This document shows, piece by piece, positions 1-9,656 of a DNA stretch of 64,000 nt. The DNA comes from Streptomyces achromogenes. GTDB taxonomy: Bacteria > Actinomycetota > Actinomycetes > Streptomycetales > Streptomycetaceae. Every line of letters starts with the position of its first letter. Positions within the stretch are counted from its first letter, which is position 1. Under the pieces are notes generated by a model. The model saw only the letters and a list, made by a program, of their open reading frames with translations. It did not search any database and was not told the DNA's origin. The position numbers and the translations under genes are program-made. The DNA is taken from assembly GCF_030816715.1 (NCBI RefSeq), contig NZ_JAUSYH010000001.1:6634001-6698000 (forward strand), given 5' to 3'.

Positions 1-542
1 TGGGTCATCCGGTGCAGCAGCGGACCGAGGAACATGATGATGGAGCGCGTGCGCACGGCCGCCTCGGCGTCGATCGCCGCCATGTCCAGCTCGGCCGGCG
101 GCACGATCTCCAGGTCGACGCCGCCGTTGATCCAGCGCGTCCGTACACCGATGGAGCCGAGGACCTCGAGCAGCCGGTAGACCTCCTCGATGCGGGCGAC
201 CCGGCGCAGCACCGTGCGCCCCTGGTTGAGCAGCGAGGCGCACAGCAAGGCCACGCACGCGTTCTTGCTGGTCTTCACGTCGATCGCGCCGGACAGCCGG
301 CGGCCGCCCACGACCCGCAGATGCATCGGCCCCGCGTACCCCAGAGAGACGATCTCGCTGTCCAGGGCTTCACCGATGCGAGCGATCATCTCAAGGCTGA
401 TGTTCTGGTTGCCCCGCTCGATGCGGTTGACGGCACTCTGGCTGGTTCCGAGCGCCTCGGCCAGCTGTGCCTGTGTCCAGCCCCGGTGCTGCCGGGCGTC
501 ACGGATGAGCTTGCCGATGCGTACGAGGTAGTCGTCTGCCAT
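1..542 (-). CDS. XRE-family regulator fused to MurA-like enolpyruvyltransferase (C-terminus beyond left edge)
   Basis: About 180 residues are visible. Residues ~7-60 form a Cro/CI-type helix-turn-helix (core TQAQLAEALGTSQSAVNRIE). From residue ~72 the sequence becomes the start of a MurA/EPSP-synthase fold (GGRRLSGAIDVKTSKNACVA), including the Lys-Asn pair that binds substrate in UDP-GlcNAc 1-carboxyvinyltransferases. MurA catalyses the first committed step of peptidoglycan synthesis. The loop expected to hold the catalytic Cys lies outside the window, so activity cannot be judged. Such HTH-MurA fusions are usual in Streptomyces beside aconitase. The ATG start has no Shine-Dalgarno sequence. 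A TAACCT box 7 nt upstream suggests a leaderless mRNA, and a 16-bp palindrome abuts that box. The role could be regulatory, enzymatic or both. Confidence 0.85.
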   Translation of the reverse strand, partial: MADDYLVRIGKLIRDARQHRGWTQAQLAEALGTSQSAVNRIERGNQNISLEMIARIGEALDSEIVSLGYAGPMHLRVVGGRRLSGAIDVKTSKNACVALLCASLLNQGRTVLRRVARIEEVYRLLEVLGSIGVRTRWINGGVDLEIVPPAELDMAAIDAEAAVRTRSIIMFLGPLLHRMT

Positions 543-549
543 GAGGCTG

Positions 550-570
550 AGGTTATCTCAGATATGAGAT
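550..570 (-). promoter_or_regulatory. Promoter box with 16-bp palindromic operator of the XRE-MurA gene
   Basis: Positions 555-570 read ATCTCAGATATGAGAT, with 6-bp inverted arms around a 4-bp centre. On the minus strand the -10-like hexamer TAACCT (555-550) ends 7 nt before the ATG at 542, so the operator touches the presumed -10 box. The same arm pattern, ATCTCR-N4-YGAGAT, occurs at 1293-1308 upstream of aconitase. A bound protein here would be expected to repress the XRE-MurA gene; that is inference. Confidence 0.55.
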
Positions 571-606
571 CGCGCCTCCTGAGGGGGCCGTTCGGGTGAC
601 ATCCCG

Positions 607-807
607 TCAACCCCGCCTGGCGCGACGCGTACGACGCCATCCGAAAGGTCCGGGCAAATCCATCGATGTCGTGCGACGTCCGGTGCTGCTGTGCGTCTGA
701 CGCGGCCCGTGCCGGCCGCCGCCGGTCGTGATCGACCAGGAGTGCCGGTTGATGTTCAGCCGCACCCCGGGAAGGATGCGGAAACTCTTGCGGAAGGTGA
801 GGGGCAT
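607..807 (-). CDS. DUF4236 domain small protein
   Basis: A 66-residue protein whose N-terminus (MPLTFRKSFRILPGVRLNIN) is the hallmark of the DUF4236 family. The remainder (TGRRTTSMDLPGPFGWRR) resembles the short streptomycete versions. A strong ribosome-binding site (GGAGG) lies 4-5 nt before the ATG. No membrane segment or signal peptide is visible and the protein is basic. The molecular function of DUF4236 is unknown. It is convergent with nothing, and the XRE-MurA gene lies downstream on the same strand. Confidence 0.75.
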   Translation of the reverse strand: MPLTFRKSFRILPGVRLNINRHSWSITTGGGRHGPRQTHSSTGRRTTSMDLPGPFGWRRTRRARRG

Positions 808-1292
808 GGAGCCTCCTTCGTCGCGAAGTGTCCGTTGGCCGACGTCTACCCCGGCTCGGCGGACCCATGGCCGGGGCGGCCGGGCGGCGTGCGTCCAACA
901 TGCCTGTCGCGCACCCGGGATGGCGCGGAGGTCTTGGTCGCCCCCGGCGGGTGCCGCGCCGTCTCCTGCCCTTCGCCCACGTCGAGGAGGGCCTCCTCGC
1001 CCGCCGGGGCGGGGGCTGGCCGCCCAAGGCGCCGGGGACCGGCCGGGGGCGGTTCACGGCGAGGCGCGGTTCGCCGGTGATGAGAAATCGCCGACGGCGA
1101 GAAATCGTCGGCTTCGCGCCTGTCGCGCGGTGCGTGGCGGAGATCACTGACGGCGTGCACGCAACCGGCGTCAGACTCGTGGCCACCTCTGGTGGCGGCT
1201 GTCGGCATGCCCGGCCGGGCGCGCAATGCCGCATTCCCCGGCAGGGGGCGGCGAGCCCGGGCATGACCATTCCGCGCCCATGTACTAGAGTT

Positions 1293-1308
1293 ATCTCGAC
1301 ATCGAGAT
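1293..1308. promoter_or_regulatory. Palindromic operator upstream of acnA, TamR/MarR-like
   Basis: The sequence ATCTCGACATCGAGAT has 7-bp perfect arms around CA, and the palindrome extends one pair further on each side (TATCTCGA..TCGAGATA). From memory, S. coelicolor TamR, a MarR-family regulator responding to citrate and aconitate, binds palindromes of this kind and controls aconitase. The assignment of this site to TamR is inference. The alternative is the neighbouring XRE-MurA protein, because its own promoter carries a sister site. Confidence 0.6.
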
Positions 1309-1336
1309 ATCTGCCGAGGCGCACCGCAGCCGCCAC

Positions 1337-1360
1337 GCCAGTAAGGCTTGCCTAACTTAG
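1337..1360. promoter_or_regulatory. Candidate DmdR/IdeR iron box upstream of acnA
   Basis: The core GGCTTGCCTAA (1345-1355) is a common half of actinobacterial DtxR-family iron boxes. Aligned by eye to the 19-bp palindrome TTAGGTTAGGCTAACCTAA, the stretch 1342-1360 matches at about 13 positions and 1337-1355 at about 12. Two overlapping registers 5 bp apart are therefore possible. Iron control would suit an iron-sulfur enzyme. The left half is weak, so this remains a candidate. Confidence 0.4.
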
Positions 1361-1437
1361 CTTGACCTCAGCTGATCGGCCAAGCCCGTGTGGCGGCAGG
1401 ATGCGGTGGTACGCGCACATCAATGAAGGAGACTGTC

Positions 1438-4154
<2,717 letters not shown>

Positions 4155-4155
<1 letters not shown>

Positions 4156-4216
4156 CCAGCACGGCAAGCGGTTCGGTGATCCGTTCCGTCAGCGACCAGC
4201 ACGGCAAGCGGTTCGG
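4155..4216 (+). repeat. 22-bp direct repeat downstream of acnA
   Basis: The word ACCAGCACGGCAAGCGGTTCGG occurs at 4155-4176 and again at 4195-4216, a 40-bp period, in the 3' untranslated region of acnA just before its terminator. The first copy starts at the last base of the stop codon. The purpose is unknown; a small duplication of the gene end is the simplest explanation. Confidence 0.7.
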
Positions 4217-4258
4217 CAACGGAAACAGCCGACGGTAGGCGTGCGAGATGTTGATCGA

Positions 4259-4290
4259 GGGCCGCATCCCCGGTGACGGGGGTGCGGCCC
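4259..4290 (+). terminator. Intrinsic terminator of acnA
   Basis: A 13-bp stem (GGGCCGCATCCCC with GGGGGTGCGGCCC, one G-T pair) closes a 6-nt loop about 100 nt after the acnA stop. As usual in Streptomyces it lacks a long U-tract. Confidence 0.8.
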
Positions 4291-4690
4291 TTCGCCGTGT
4301 TCGTCCCGAGAAGCGCGCCCCGTGGGCGTCTGCGGTCGCCCGCGGGGGCCCGCCGGTGCGGCGGTCGGTGTCACACGCGTGGGCCGGGCGGTGTCTTCCT
4401 GCCGGACATCCCCACAGGGACGTGTGACGAGGAGAGAAACCAGGGGCGTGTGACGATGAGAGACACCATGAGGGGGAAGGGGCACCACCAGGGCCGGGAG
4501 GCATGGTTCGGAGGCCGGCCGGGCCCTGGTGCAAGGGCCGGCCTTCCGACCCCGGGCGGCGAGCCCGGACCACCGGCTTCTCCGACACGCGTCGGTGCAA
4601 CTCGCGGAAAATTCTCTCCGTGTACGGGAAACGCCGTACGTCACCGTTTACAAGTGGGCCGCGCGGCGCTATCTTCCGCCACAGGTGAAG
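4291..4690. other. Intergenic region between acnA and the LPMO gene, no gene seen
   Basis: Several overlapping frames are open but none shows a recognisable domain or a ribosome-binding site with consistent codon bias. The region ends at the CebR box. Nothing else was identified. Confidence 0.5.
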
Positions 4691-4704
4691 TGGGAGCGCT
4701 CCCA
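4691..4704. promoter_or_regulatory. CebR operator (perfect 14-bp palindrome)
   Basis: The sequence is exactly TGGGAGCGCTCCCA, the established binding site of CebR, the LacI-family cello-oligosaccharide sensor of Streptomyces. It sits about 200 bp before the LPMO start. This predicts repression of the LPMO gene until cellobiose or cellotriose is present. Confidence 0.92.
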
Positions 4705-4901
4705 CAATGTTCGCGTCCGGTGGACCGGAACCTGCCGGACCGAGCCGGGACGCTCCCGCTTCGCGCAGTCGACATGCCAGGACGGCGCTGCGTCCGACCC
4801 GCGACGTCTTGGAAGCCCCGTCGAACCGCGTTACCCGTCCCCGCATCCGCAGTGCACCCCATGCATGCACGGTCCGTACACGGAAGGCGGACTCATTGAG
4901 C

Positions 4902-5990
4902 ATGAAAACTGTCATGATCACGTCAATATCGGAGGCGTGTGCGAGGTCGCGCCTCCGCACCCGAGCCCTGCTCCTCGTCCTCCTGGCCCTGGTGGCCACG
5001 GTCCCCGCACTCGGTCTGATCGTGACCGCCGGCGGGGAGGCCCAGGCTCATGGCACCCCCATGAAACCCGCCAGCCGCACCTTCCTGTGCTGGCAGGACG
5101 CCCTGACCAACACCGGTGAGATCAAGCCCATCAATCCGGCCTGCAAGAACGCGCAACAGGTAAGCGGTACCACACCGTTCTACAACTGGTTCTCGGTGCT
5201 GCGTTCCGACGGAGCGGGCCGCACCCGTGGCTTCGTGCCGGACGGTCAGTTGTGCAGCGGCGGCAACACCAACTTCACCGGGTTCAACGCAGCCCGCAAC
5301 GACTGGCCGCTCACCCACCTCACCTCGGGTGCGACCGTCGACTTCTCCTACAACGCCTGGGCGGCGCATCCGGGTTGGTTCTACGTCTACGTCACCAAGG
5401 ACGGCTTCGACCCGACCCGGACGCTCGGCTGGAACGACATCGAGGACCAGCCCTTCCTCTCCGTCGACCACCCGCCCCTCCACGGAAGCCCCGGCACGGT
5501 CGAGGCCAACTACTCCTGGACCGGTCGGCTTCCGGCCAACAAGTCCGGCCGCCACATCATCTACATGGTCTGGCAGCGTTCCGACAGCGCCGAGACCTTC
5601 TACTCCTGCTCCGACGTCGTCTTCGACGGCGGGAACGGTGAGGTGACCGGCATCCACGAACCCGGCAACCCCGGCGAACCGGTTCCCGGGACCTGCACGG
5701 CGTCCCGCAGAACCACCAACACCTGGAACGGCGGCTACCAGTCGGAGGTGACCGTCACCAACTCGGGTGACGTCCCGATGCTCGGCTGGATGGTCGACTG
5801 GACGCTGCCCGCAGGTCAGTCGGTCGTGAGCCTCTGGAGCGGCAACGCGACCTACAACGGGCAGGCGGTGATGGTCCACAACGCCGACTGGAACGGCTCG
5901 TTGAGTCCGGGCCAGAGCGCGACGTTCGGATACGTGGCCTCAGGGGCGGGAGGTGACAGCGCCACGAGCCTCCCCTGCAGAGTCGGTTGA
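4902..5990 (+). CDS. Secreted AA10 lytic polysaccharide monooxygenase with CBM2
   Basis: A 362-residue secreted copper enzyme predicted to cleave crystalline cellulose oxidatively. The signal peptide ends GEAQA, so the mature protein starts with His50, which with His156 (in NAWAAHPGWF) forms the histidine brace. The AA10 domain spans about residues 50-243. After a short Gly/Pro linker a family 2 carbohydrate-binding module follows (about 264-362, conserved Trp in TWNGGYQ, LGWMVDWTLP and HNADWNG). A CBM2 and an upstream CebR operator point to cellulose rather than chitin. The ATG at 4902 was chosen for its distance from GGAAGGCGG; a TTG at 4896 is possible. A hairpin at 6024-6060 follows the gene. 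Confidence 0.94.
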   Translation: MKTVMITSISEACARSRLRTRALLLVLLALVATVPALGLIVTAGGEAQAHGTPMKPASRTFLCWQDALTNTGEIKPINPACKNAQQVSGTTPFYNWFSVLRSDGAGRTRGFVPDGQLCSGGNTNFTGFNAARNDWPLTHLTSGATVDFSYNAWAAHPGWFYVYVTKDGFDPTRTLGWNDIEDQPFLSVDHPPLHGSPGTVEANYSWTGRLPANKSGRHIIYMVWQRSDSAETFYSCSDVVFDGGNGEVTGIHEPGNPGEPVPGTCTASRRTTNTWNGGYQSEVTVTNSGDVPMLGWMVDWTLPAGQSVVSLWSGNATYNGQAVMVHNADWNGSLSPGQSATFGYVASGAGGDSATSLPCRVG

Positions 5991-6023
5991 CCGAAAAAGC
6001 CGGTCGAGCGGGCCGCTGAGATC

Positions 6024-6060
6024 GGAGCCGGTGGGCGTGGTTCGCCCGCCCACCGGCTCC
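6024..6060 (+). terminator. Intrinsic terminator of the LPMO gene
   Basis: A perfect 14-bp stem (GGAGCCGGTGGGCG at 6024-6037 with CGCCCACCGGCTCC at 6047-6060) and a 9-nt loop lie 34 nt after the LPMO stop. The right arm is the first element of the adjoining tandem repeat. Confidence 0.8.
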
Positions 6061-6144
6061 GACCTCCCGGCTCCGACCTCCCGGCTCCGACCTCCCGGCT
6101 CCGACCTCCCGGCTCCGACCTCCCGGCTCCGACCTCCCGGCTCC
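6054..6144. repeat. 14-bp tandem repeat, six and a half copies
   Basis: The unit CGGCTCCGACCTCC is repeated six times without change from 6054 to 6137, followed by a half copy to 6144. Each unit carries CGGCTCC, which is complementary to the left arm of the preceding terminator stem, so several alternative hairpins can form. It lies between convergent genes (LPMO and acetyl esterase). The stretch 6145-6390 holds nothing recognisable. Confidence 0.9.
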
Positions 6145-6390
6145 CGGCACCCCGGGCCTGACACCCCGGGCCGACCGCCCGTTCACGGTGTCGGCCTTCT
6201 TCGTCGTAGGACGCCTTGGCGACCGGGGCGAACAGGCCGACCGGCTGCTGTCCCCGGGGCTGTTCGAGCCGAGCCGGTTGACGCACACGTCATCGCGTTG
6301 TCGTACGGGCAGCGGCGACGTGTGCGCCGACCATGCCGACGCCGGTGGACCGCGCCCGCATGCGACGGTCATGGGTGAGCCGCGCCGCCG

Positions 6391-7443
6391 CTACCGGCCG
6401 GAACCGAACGCTGCGCCGTCGATCGGCGGGGCATGGCGGTCGCAGGGCGATCGGTCGGCCAACTGAGACTCCAGCCAGACCAGTTGCCGTCGCACCTGCT
6501 CCGCCTCACCCCCTTCGTGTCCGTTGAACGGGTATACGTGGATCTCCTTGCGGGGATGCGCGCCGCCGCTCAGTTCGCCGTACCGGTTGAACGCCGCGTA
6601 CACCCCGCTAGGCGGGCAGACCGTGTCGCGCAGGCCCGTGCCGAAGTGGGCGGGGGCCTGCGCGCGCCGGGCGAAGGACACGCCCTCCACATAGGAAAGG
6701 GTCCGGTAGGCGGTTTCCTCGCTGCCGCGGCGTACGGAGAGGTAGGCGGCGATCTCGCCGTACGGTCCCGCGTCCGTGAGCTCCAGCGACCGCCGGATCC
6801 CGCACAGGAACGGAGCCGTGACGAGGACGGCGGCCAGGTCGGGGACCAGGCCCGCGACCGCCAGGGCCAGTCCGCCGCCCTGACTGTTGCCGACGGCGGC
6901 CGTGCGCAGCGGGTCGACGCCGGGCAGCGAACGTACTGCCGTCACCGCGTGCACCGCGTCGGTGATCAGGCGTCGGTAGTGGTAGTCCGGCGGGGAGAGG
7001 AGGCCGCGGACGGCCGGCCCGGGACCGCCCGACAGGGCGGTGTGCGGGTCGGGGGTGTCGCCTCCGCTGCCGTACTGGTCGCCCTGGCCGCGGTTGTCCA
7101 TCAGAAGGTGTGCGTAACCTGCGTTCACCCAGGTCAGCCGCTCATGAGGGAGGCCGCGTCCGCGTCCGTAGCCGACATACTCGACAACCGCCGGCAACGG
7201 TTTCCGCGCGCCGGCCGGGAGGCTGAACCAGGCCCGGATCGGGTCGCCCGCGTAACCCCGGAACGTCACGTCCCAGGTCCGCGTCAGTCGGAGACCGGTT
7301 TCGACAGGTCTTACCGACACCAGCGGGTCCCGGTGCGCGGCTTCCTTCAGGGCGGCAGCCCAGTACATGTCGAAGTCGGCGGGCTCGTCGGGTTCGGGGC
7401 GATGGTGCTCCAGATCCGGTAACGGCAGGTCGAACGCAGGCAC
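6391..7443 (-). CDS. CE7 acetyl xylan esterase / cephalosporin-C deacetylase family
   Basis: A 350-residue alpha/beta hydrolase of the AXE1/CE7 family that removes acetyl groups from xylo-oligosaccharides. The catalytic triad is visible as Ser187 in GNSQGGG, Asp273 in RDTVCPP and His309 in NGHEGG. An RGQG motif (DNRGQGDQYG) that shapes the oxyanion hole is also present. No signal peptide is seen, so it should act on imported oligosaccharides in the cytoplasm. The start is a GTG with GAGGTG 5 nt upstream. It is divergent from the oligosaccharide transporter operon, and the 280-bp region between them carries several operator-like palindromes. Confidence 0.92.
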   Translation of the reverse strand: MPAFDLPLPDLEHHRPEPDEPADFDMYWAAALKEAAHRDPLVSVRPVETGLRLTRTWDVTFRGYAGDPIRAWFSLPAGARKPLPAVVEYVGYGRGRGLPHERLTWVNAGYAHLLMDNRGQGDQYGSGGDTPDPHTALSGGPGPAVRGLLSPPDYHYRRLITDAVHAVTAVRSLPGVDPLRTAAVGNSQGGGLALAVAGLVPDLAAVLVTAPFLCGIRRSLELTDAGPYGEIAAYLSVRRGSEETAYRTLSYVEGVSFARRAQAPAHFGTGLRDTVCPPSGVYAAFNRYGELSGGAHPRKEIHVYPFNGHEGGEAEQVRRQLVWLESQLADRSPCDRHAPPIDGAAFGSGR

Positions 7444-7607
7444 GAGGGCACCTCACTGGGGGTGGGCCAACGATTGTTGCGCTGGTCATCCAGAAATTTG
7501 CGAAGAACGGTAACACTCGGCGCACTGCACTCCCACCGGATCTACCCCGACCCGCAGAGGATTCAACGCCGCAGGACATCCCACCAGCCAGCCGTGCAGC
7601 ACCCATT

Positions 7608-7619
7608 GACAGCGCTTTC
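7608..7619. promoter_or_regulatory. LacI-type operator candidate shared with the mannosidase locus
   Basis: GACAGCGCTTTC is an imperfect palindrome (GAnAGCGCTnTC). Its reverse complement occurs exactly at 36241-36252 between the mannosidase and a sugar importer; including the flanking base, 13 bp are identical. The site lies about 105 bp before the first permease gene. LacI-family control is inferred from the GC-centred palindrome form. Confidence 0.5.
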
Positions 7620-7644
7620 CGGGACCCCGTACGTTTCCGCAGAG

Positions 7645-7670
7645 TTACCGGTAAGGGCACGAAAGTTTCG
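7645..7670. promoter_or_regulatory. Two palindromes in the xylan operon promoter
   Basis: TTACCGGTAA (7645-7654) is a perfect 10-bp palindrome of LacI type. CGAAAGTTTCG (7660-7670) is an 11-bp palindrome that matches the CGAA-N-TTCG sites reported, from memory, for the xylo-oligosaccharide regulator BxlR and the CGAAAnTTTCG element upstream of Streptomyces xylanase genes. Both lie 50-80 bp before the first permease start, where they could control it and perhaps the divergent esterase gene. Confidence 0.6.
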
Positions 7671-7722
7671 AGATCGAGCGTTGAGATCCGAGTGTTTCGA
7701 GAACGCCCCGGGAGGCCCGAGC

Positions 7723-8712
7723 ATGAGCACCTCCACCACGTCGGCCCCACCCCCCGACACCCAGGACCCTGCTGCGAAGACCCCGCGCCGCTCCCCGCTT
7801 CCCGTCGTGCGCCGCGGCTGGCGGAGGGCTTGGCGTCGGGACTGGCAGCTCTACTCGCTGGCCGTCCTGCCCCTGCTGTTCTTCCTGGTCTTCCGCTATC
7901 TGCCGATGCTCGGCAACGTGATCGCCTTCCGCCGCTTCGAGCCGGGCGGTTCGATCCTGGGGGAGCAGTGGGTGGGGTTGCGGTATGTACGGATGTTCCT
8001 GACCGATCCCACCTTCTGGCAGGTCTTCCGCAACACCCTGTGGCTCGGCGGGCTGACCCTGCTGTTCTGTTTCCCGCTGCCGCTCGTCCTGGCGTTGCTG
8101 CTCAACGAGGTGCGCCGGCGTTCCCTGCGACGGTTCGTGCAATCGGTTTCGTACCTTCCGCACTTCCTGTCGATCGTGATCGTCGCGGGCATCACCCTGC
8201 AGATGCTGGCCACGGACGGTCCGGTGAACCATGCGCTGGGCCTGCTCGGCCACGATCCGGTGCGGTTCATCCAGGAGCCGGGCTGGTTCCGCACGGTGTA
8301 CGTCGGTTCGGAGATCTGGCAGACCGCCGGCTGGGGCACGATCCTCTACCTCGCCGCCCTCACCACGATCGACGAGGATCTCTACGAGGCGGCCCGCATC
8401 GACGGCGCGAGCCGCTGGCGGCAGATCTGGCATGTCACGCTGCCCGGAATCCGCCCCACCATGATCACGCTGCTGATCCTCAACATCGGCACGTTCATGG
8501 CGGTCGGATTCGAGAAGGTCCTGCTGCTGTACAACCCCCTGACCTACCCGACGGCCGACGTGGTGTCCACCTACCTCTACCGTGCCGGCGTCGAGTCCAA
8601 CAGTTTCAGCTACGCCGCCGCGATCGGCCTGTTCGAAGCGATCATCGGCCTCGTCCTGATCATGAGCGCGAACCAGCTGTCGCGCCGCACCGTCGGGACG
8701 AGCCTGTGGTGA
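7723..8712 (+). CDS. ABC sugar transporter permease, LplB type
   Basis: A 329-residue inner-membrane subunit with six predicted membrane spans after a basic N-terminal arm (RRGWRRAWRRDW). The conserved EAA loop that contacts the ATPase reads EAARIDGASRWRQIWHVTLP near residue 225. LplB-type permeases pair with YtcP-type partners and large lipoproteins to import plant-polysaccharide oligomers, and DUF624 proteins are common neighbours. GGAGG stands 7 nt before the ATG. No ATPase gene is present, so MsiK-type energising from elsewhere is inferred. The stop overlaps the next start (GTGA). Confidence 0.93.
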   Translation: MSTSTTSAPPPDTQDPAAKTPRRSPLPVVRRGWRRAWRRDWQLYSLAVLPLLFFLVFRYLPMLGNVIAFRRFEPGGSILGEQWVGLRYVRMFLTDPTFWQVFRNTLWLGGLTLLFCFPLPLVLALLLNEVRRRSLRRFVQSVSYLPHFLSIVIVAGITLQMLATDGPVNHALGLLGHDPVRFIQEPGWFRTVYVGSEIWQTAGWGTILYLAALTTIDEDLYEAARIDGASRWRQIWHVTLPGIRPTMITLLILNIGTFMAVGFEKVLLLYNPLTYPTADVVSTYLYRAGVESNSFSYAAAIGLFEAIIGLVLIMSANQLSRRTVGTSLW

Positions 8713-9623
8713 GCCTCCTGACGCCTCGTGCACGGCGTCCGCGCACCTCCGTGAGTCAGCCGACGCGCGGTTACCGCGTGTTCCAAGGCGTCAACGGCGT
8801 GGTTCTCACCCTCGTCGTCCTGGTGACCCTGTATCCGTTCGTCAACATCATCGCCCGGTCCTTCAGCGGTGAAGGCCACATCCGGGCCGGCGAAGTGGCC
8901 CTGTGGCCCAAGGGCTTCAACCTCACCACGTACAGAATCGTCTTCCAGGACTCGATGTTCTGGCGAAACTACGGCAACACCGTCTTCTACACGGTTGTCT
9001 CCACGGTCATCGCCATGGTTCTGACCACGTGCTACGCCTACGTCCTGTCGAAGCGCGATCTCAAGGGGCGCGGGCTGCTCGTCGGCGTCGCGGTGTTCAC
9101 CATGTTCTTCACGGGCGGACTGATCCCCAACTACGTCCTGGTCACCAGTCTCGGTCTGAAGAACTCCGTCTGGGCCATCGCCCTGCCGAACGCGATCAGC
9201 GTCTTCAACCTGCTGGTGATGAAGGCCTTCTTCGAGAGCCTTCCGGTCGAGCTCGAGGAAGCAGCCGAGATCGACGGACTGAGCACATACGGAATCCTGC
9301 TCAGGATCGTGTTACCGCTGTCCAAGGCCGTCATCGCGACCATGGTCCTCTTCTACTCGGTGTCCTTCTGGAACTCCTGGTTCTCGGCCTACCTCTACAT
9401 GGACCGCACCGAGCTCATGCCGGTCACCGTCTATCTGCGCAACCTCATCGCGGGGGCCACCACGGGGGGAAACGCCGGTGCCGCCACGGAACAGCTGAGC
9501 CAGGTCGGGGCGAACATCCAGGCGGTCACGATCGTGCTGACCTCGCTGCCGATCCTCTGCGTATACCCGTTCGTCCAGCGCTTCTTCGTCTCGGGCGTGA
9601 TGCTCGGCGCGGTCAAGGGCTGA
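8709..9623 (+). CDS. ABC sugar transporter permease, YtcP/AraQ type
   Basis: A 304-residue permease with about six membrane spans. The EAA motif reads EEAAEIDGLSTYGILLRIV. It is the second membrane subunit of the oligosaccharide importer. The GTG start overlaps the TGA of the upstream permease, indicating translational coupling. The gene lies 33 nt before the binding-lipoprotein gene in the same operon. Confidence 0.93.
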   Translation: MSLLTPRARRPRTSVSQPTRGYRVFQGVNGVVLTLVVLVTLYPFVNIIARSFSGEGHIRAGEVALWPKGFNLTTYRIVFQDSMFWRNYGNTVFYTVVSTVIAMVLTTCYAYVLSKRDLKGRGLLVGVAVFTMFFTGGLIPNYVLVTSLGLKNSVWAIALPNAISVFNLLVMKAFFESLPVELEEAAEIDGLSTYGILLRIVLPLSKAVIATMVLFYSVSFWNSWFSAYLYMDRTELMPVTVYLRNLIAGATTGGNAGAATEQLSQVGANIQAVTIVLTSLPILCVYPFVQRFFVSGVMLGAVKG

Positions 9624-9656
9624 GATCCGTACCTCCTACGGAACAAAGGAGCACCC

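Larger units (their letters stand above)
808..1437. other. Intergenic region upstream of acnA (630 bp), no gene seen
   Basis: Open frames here lack consistent GC3 bias and recognisable protein motifs, so I call no gene. The distal 150 bp hold the palindrome at 1293-1308 and an iron-box-like sequence at 1337-1360, both listed separately. The divergent DUF4236 promoter must lie near 810-900. Confidence 0.6.

Noticed and set aside
846..1226. Minus-strand frame of 126 codons upstream of acnA
   Set aside because: No ribosome-binding site, no homology-like motifs, and it overlaps several equally open frames.
6054..6144. Possible repeat-containing peptide encoded by the 14-bp units
   Set aside because: A 14-bp unit is not a multiple of three, no ribosome-binding site precedes it, and the array continues a terminator arm.
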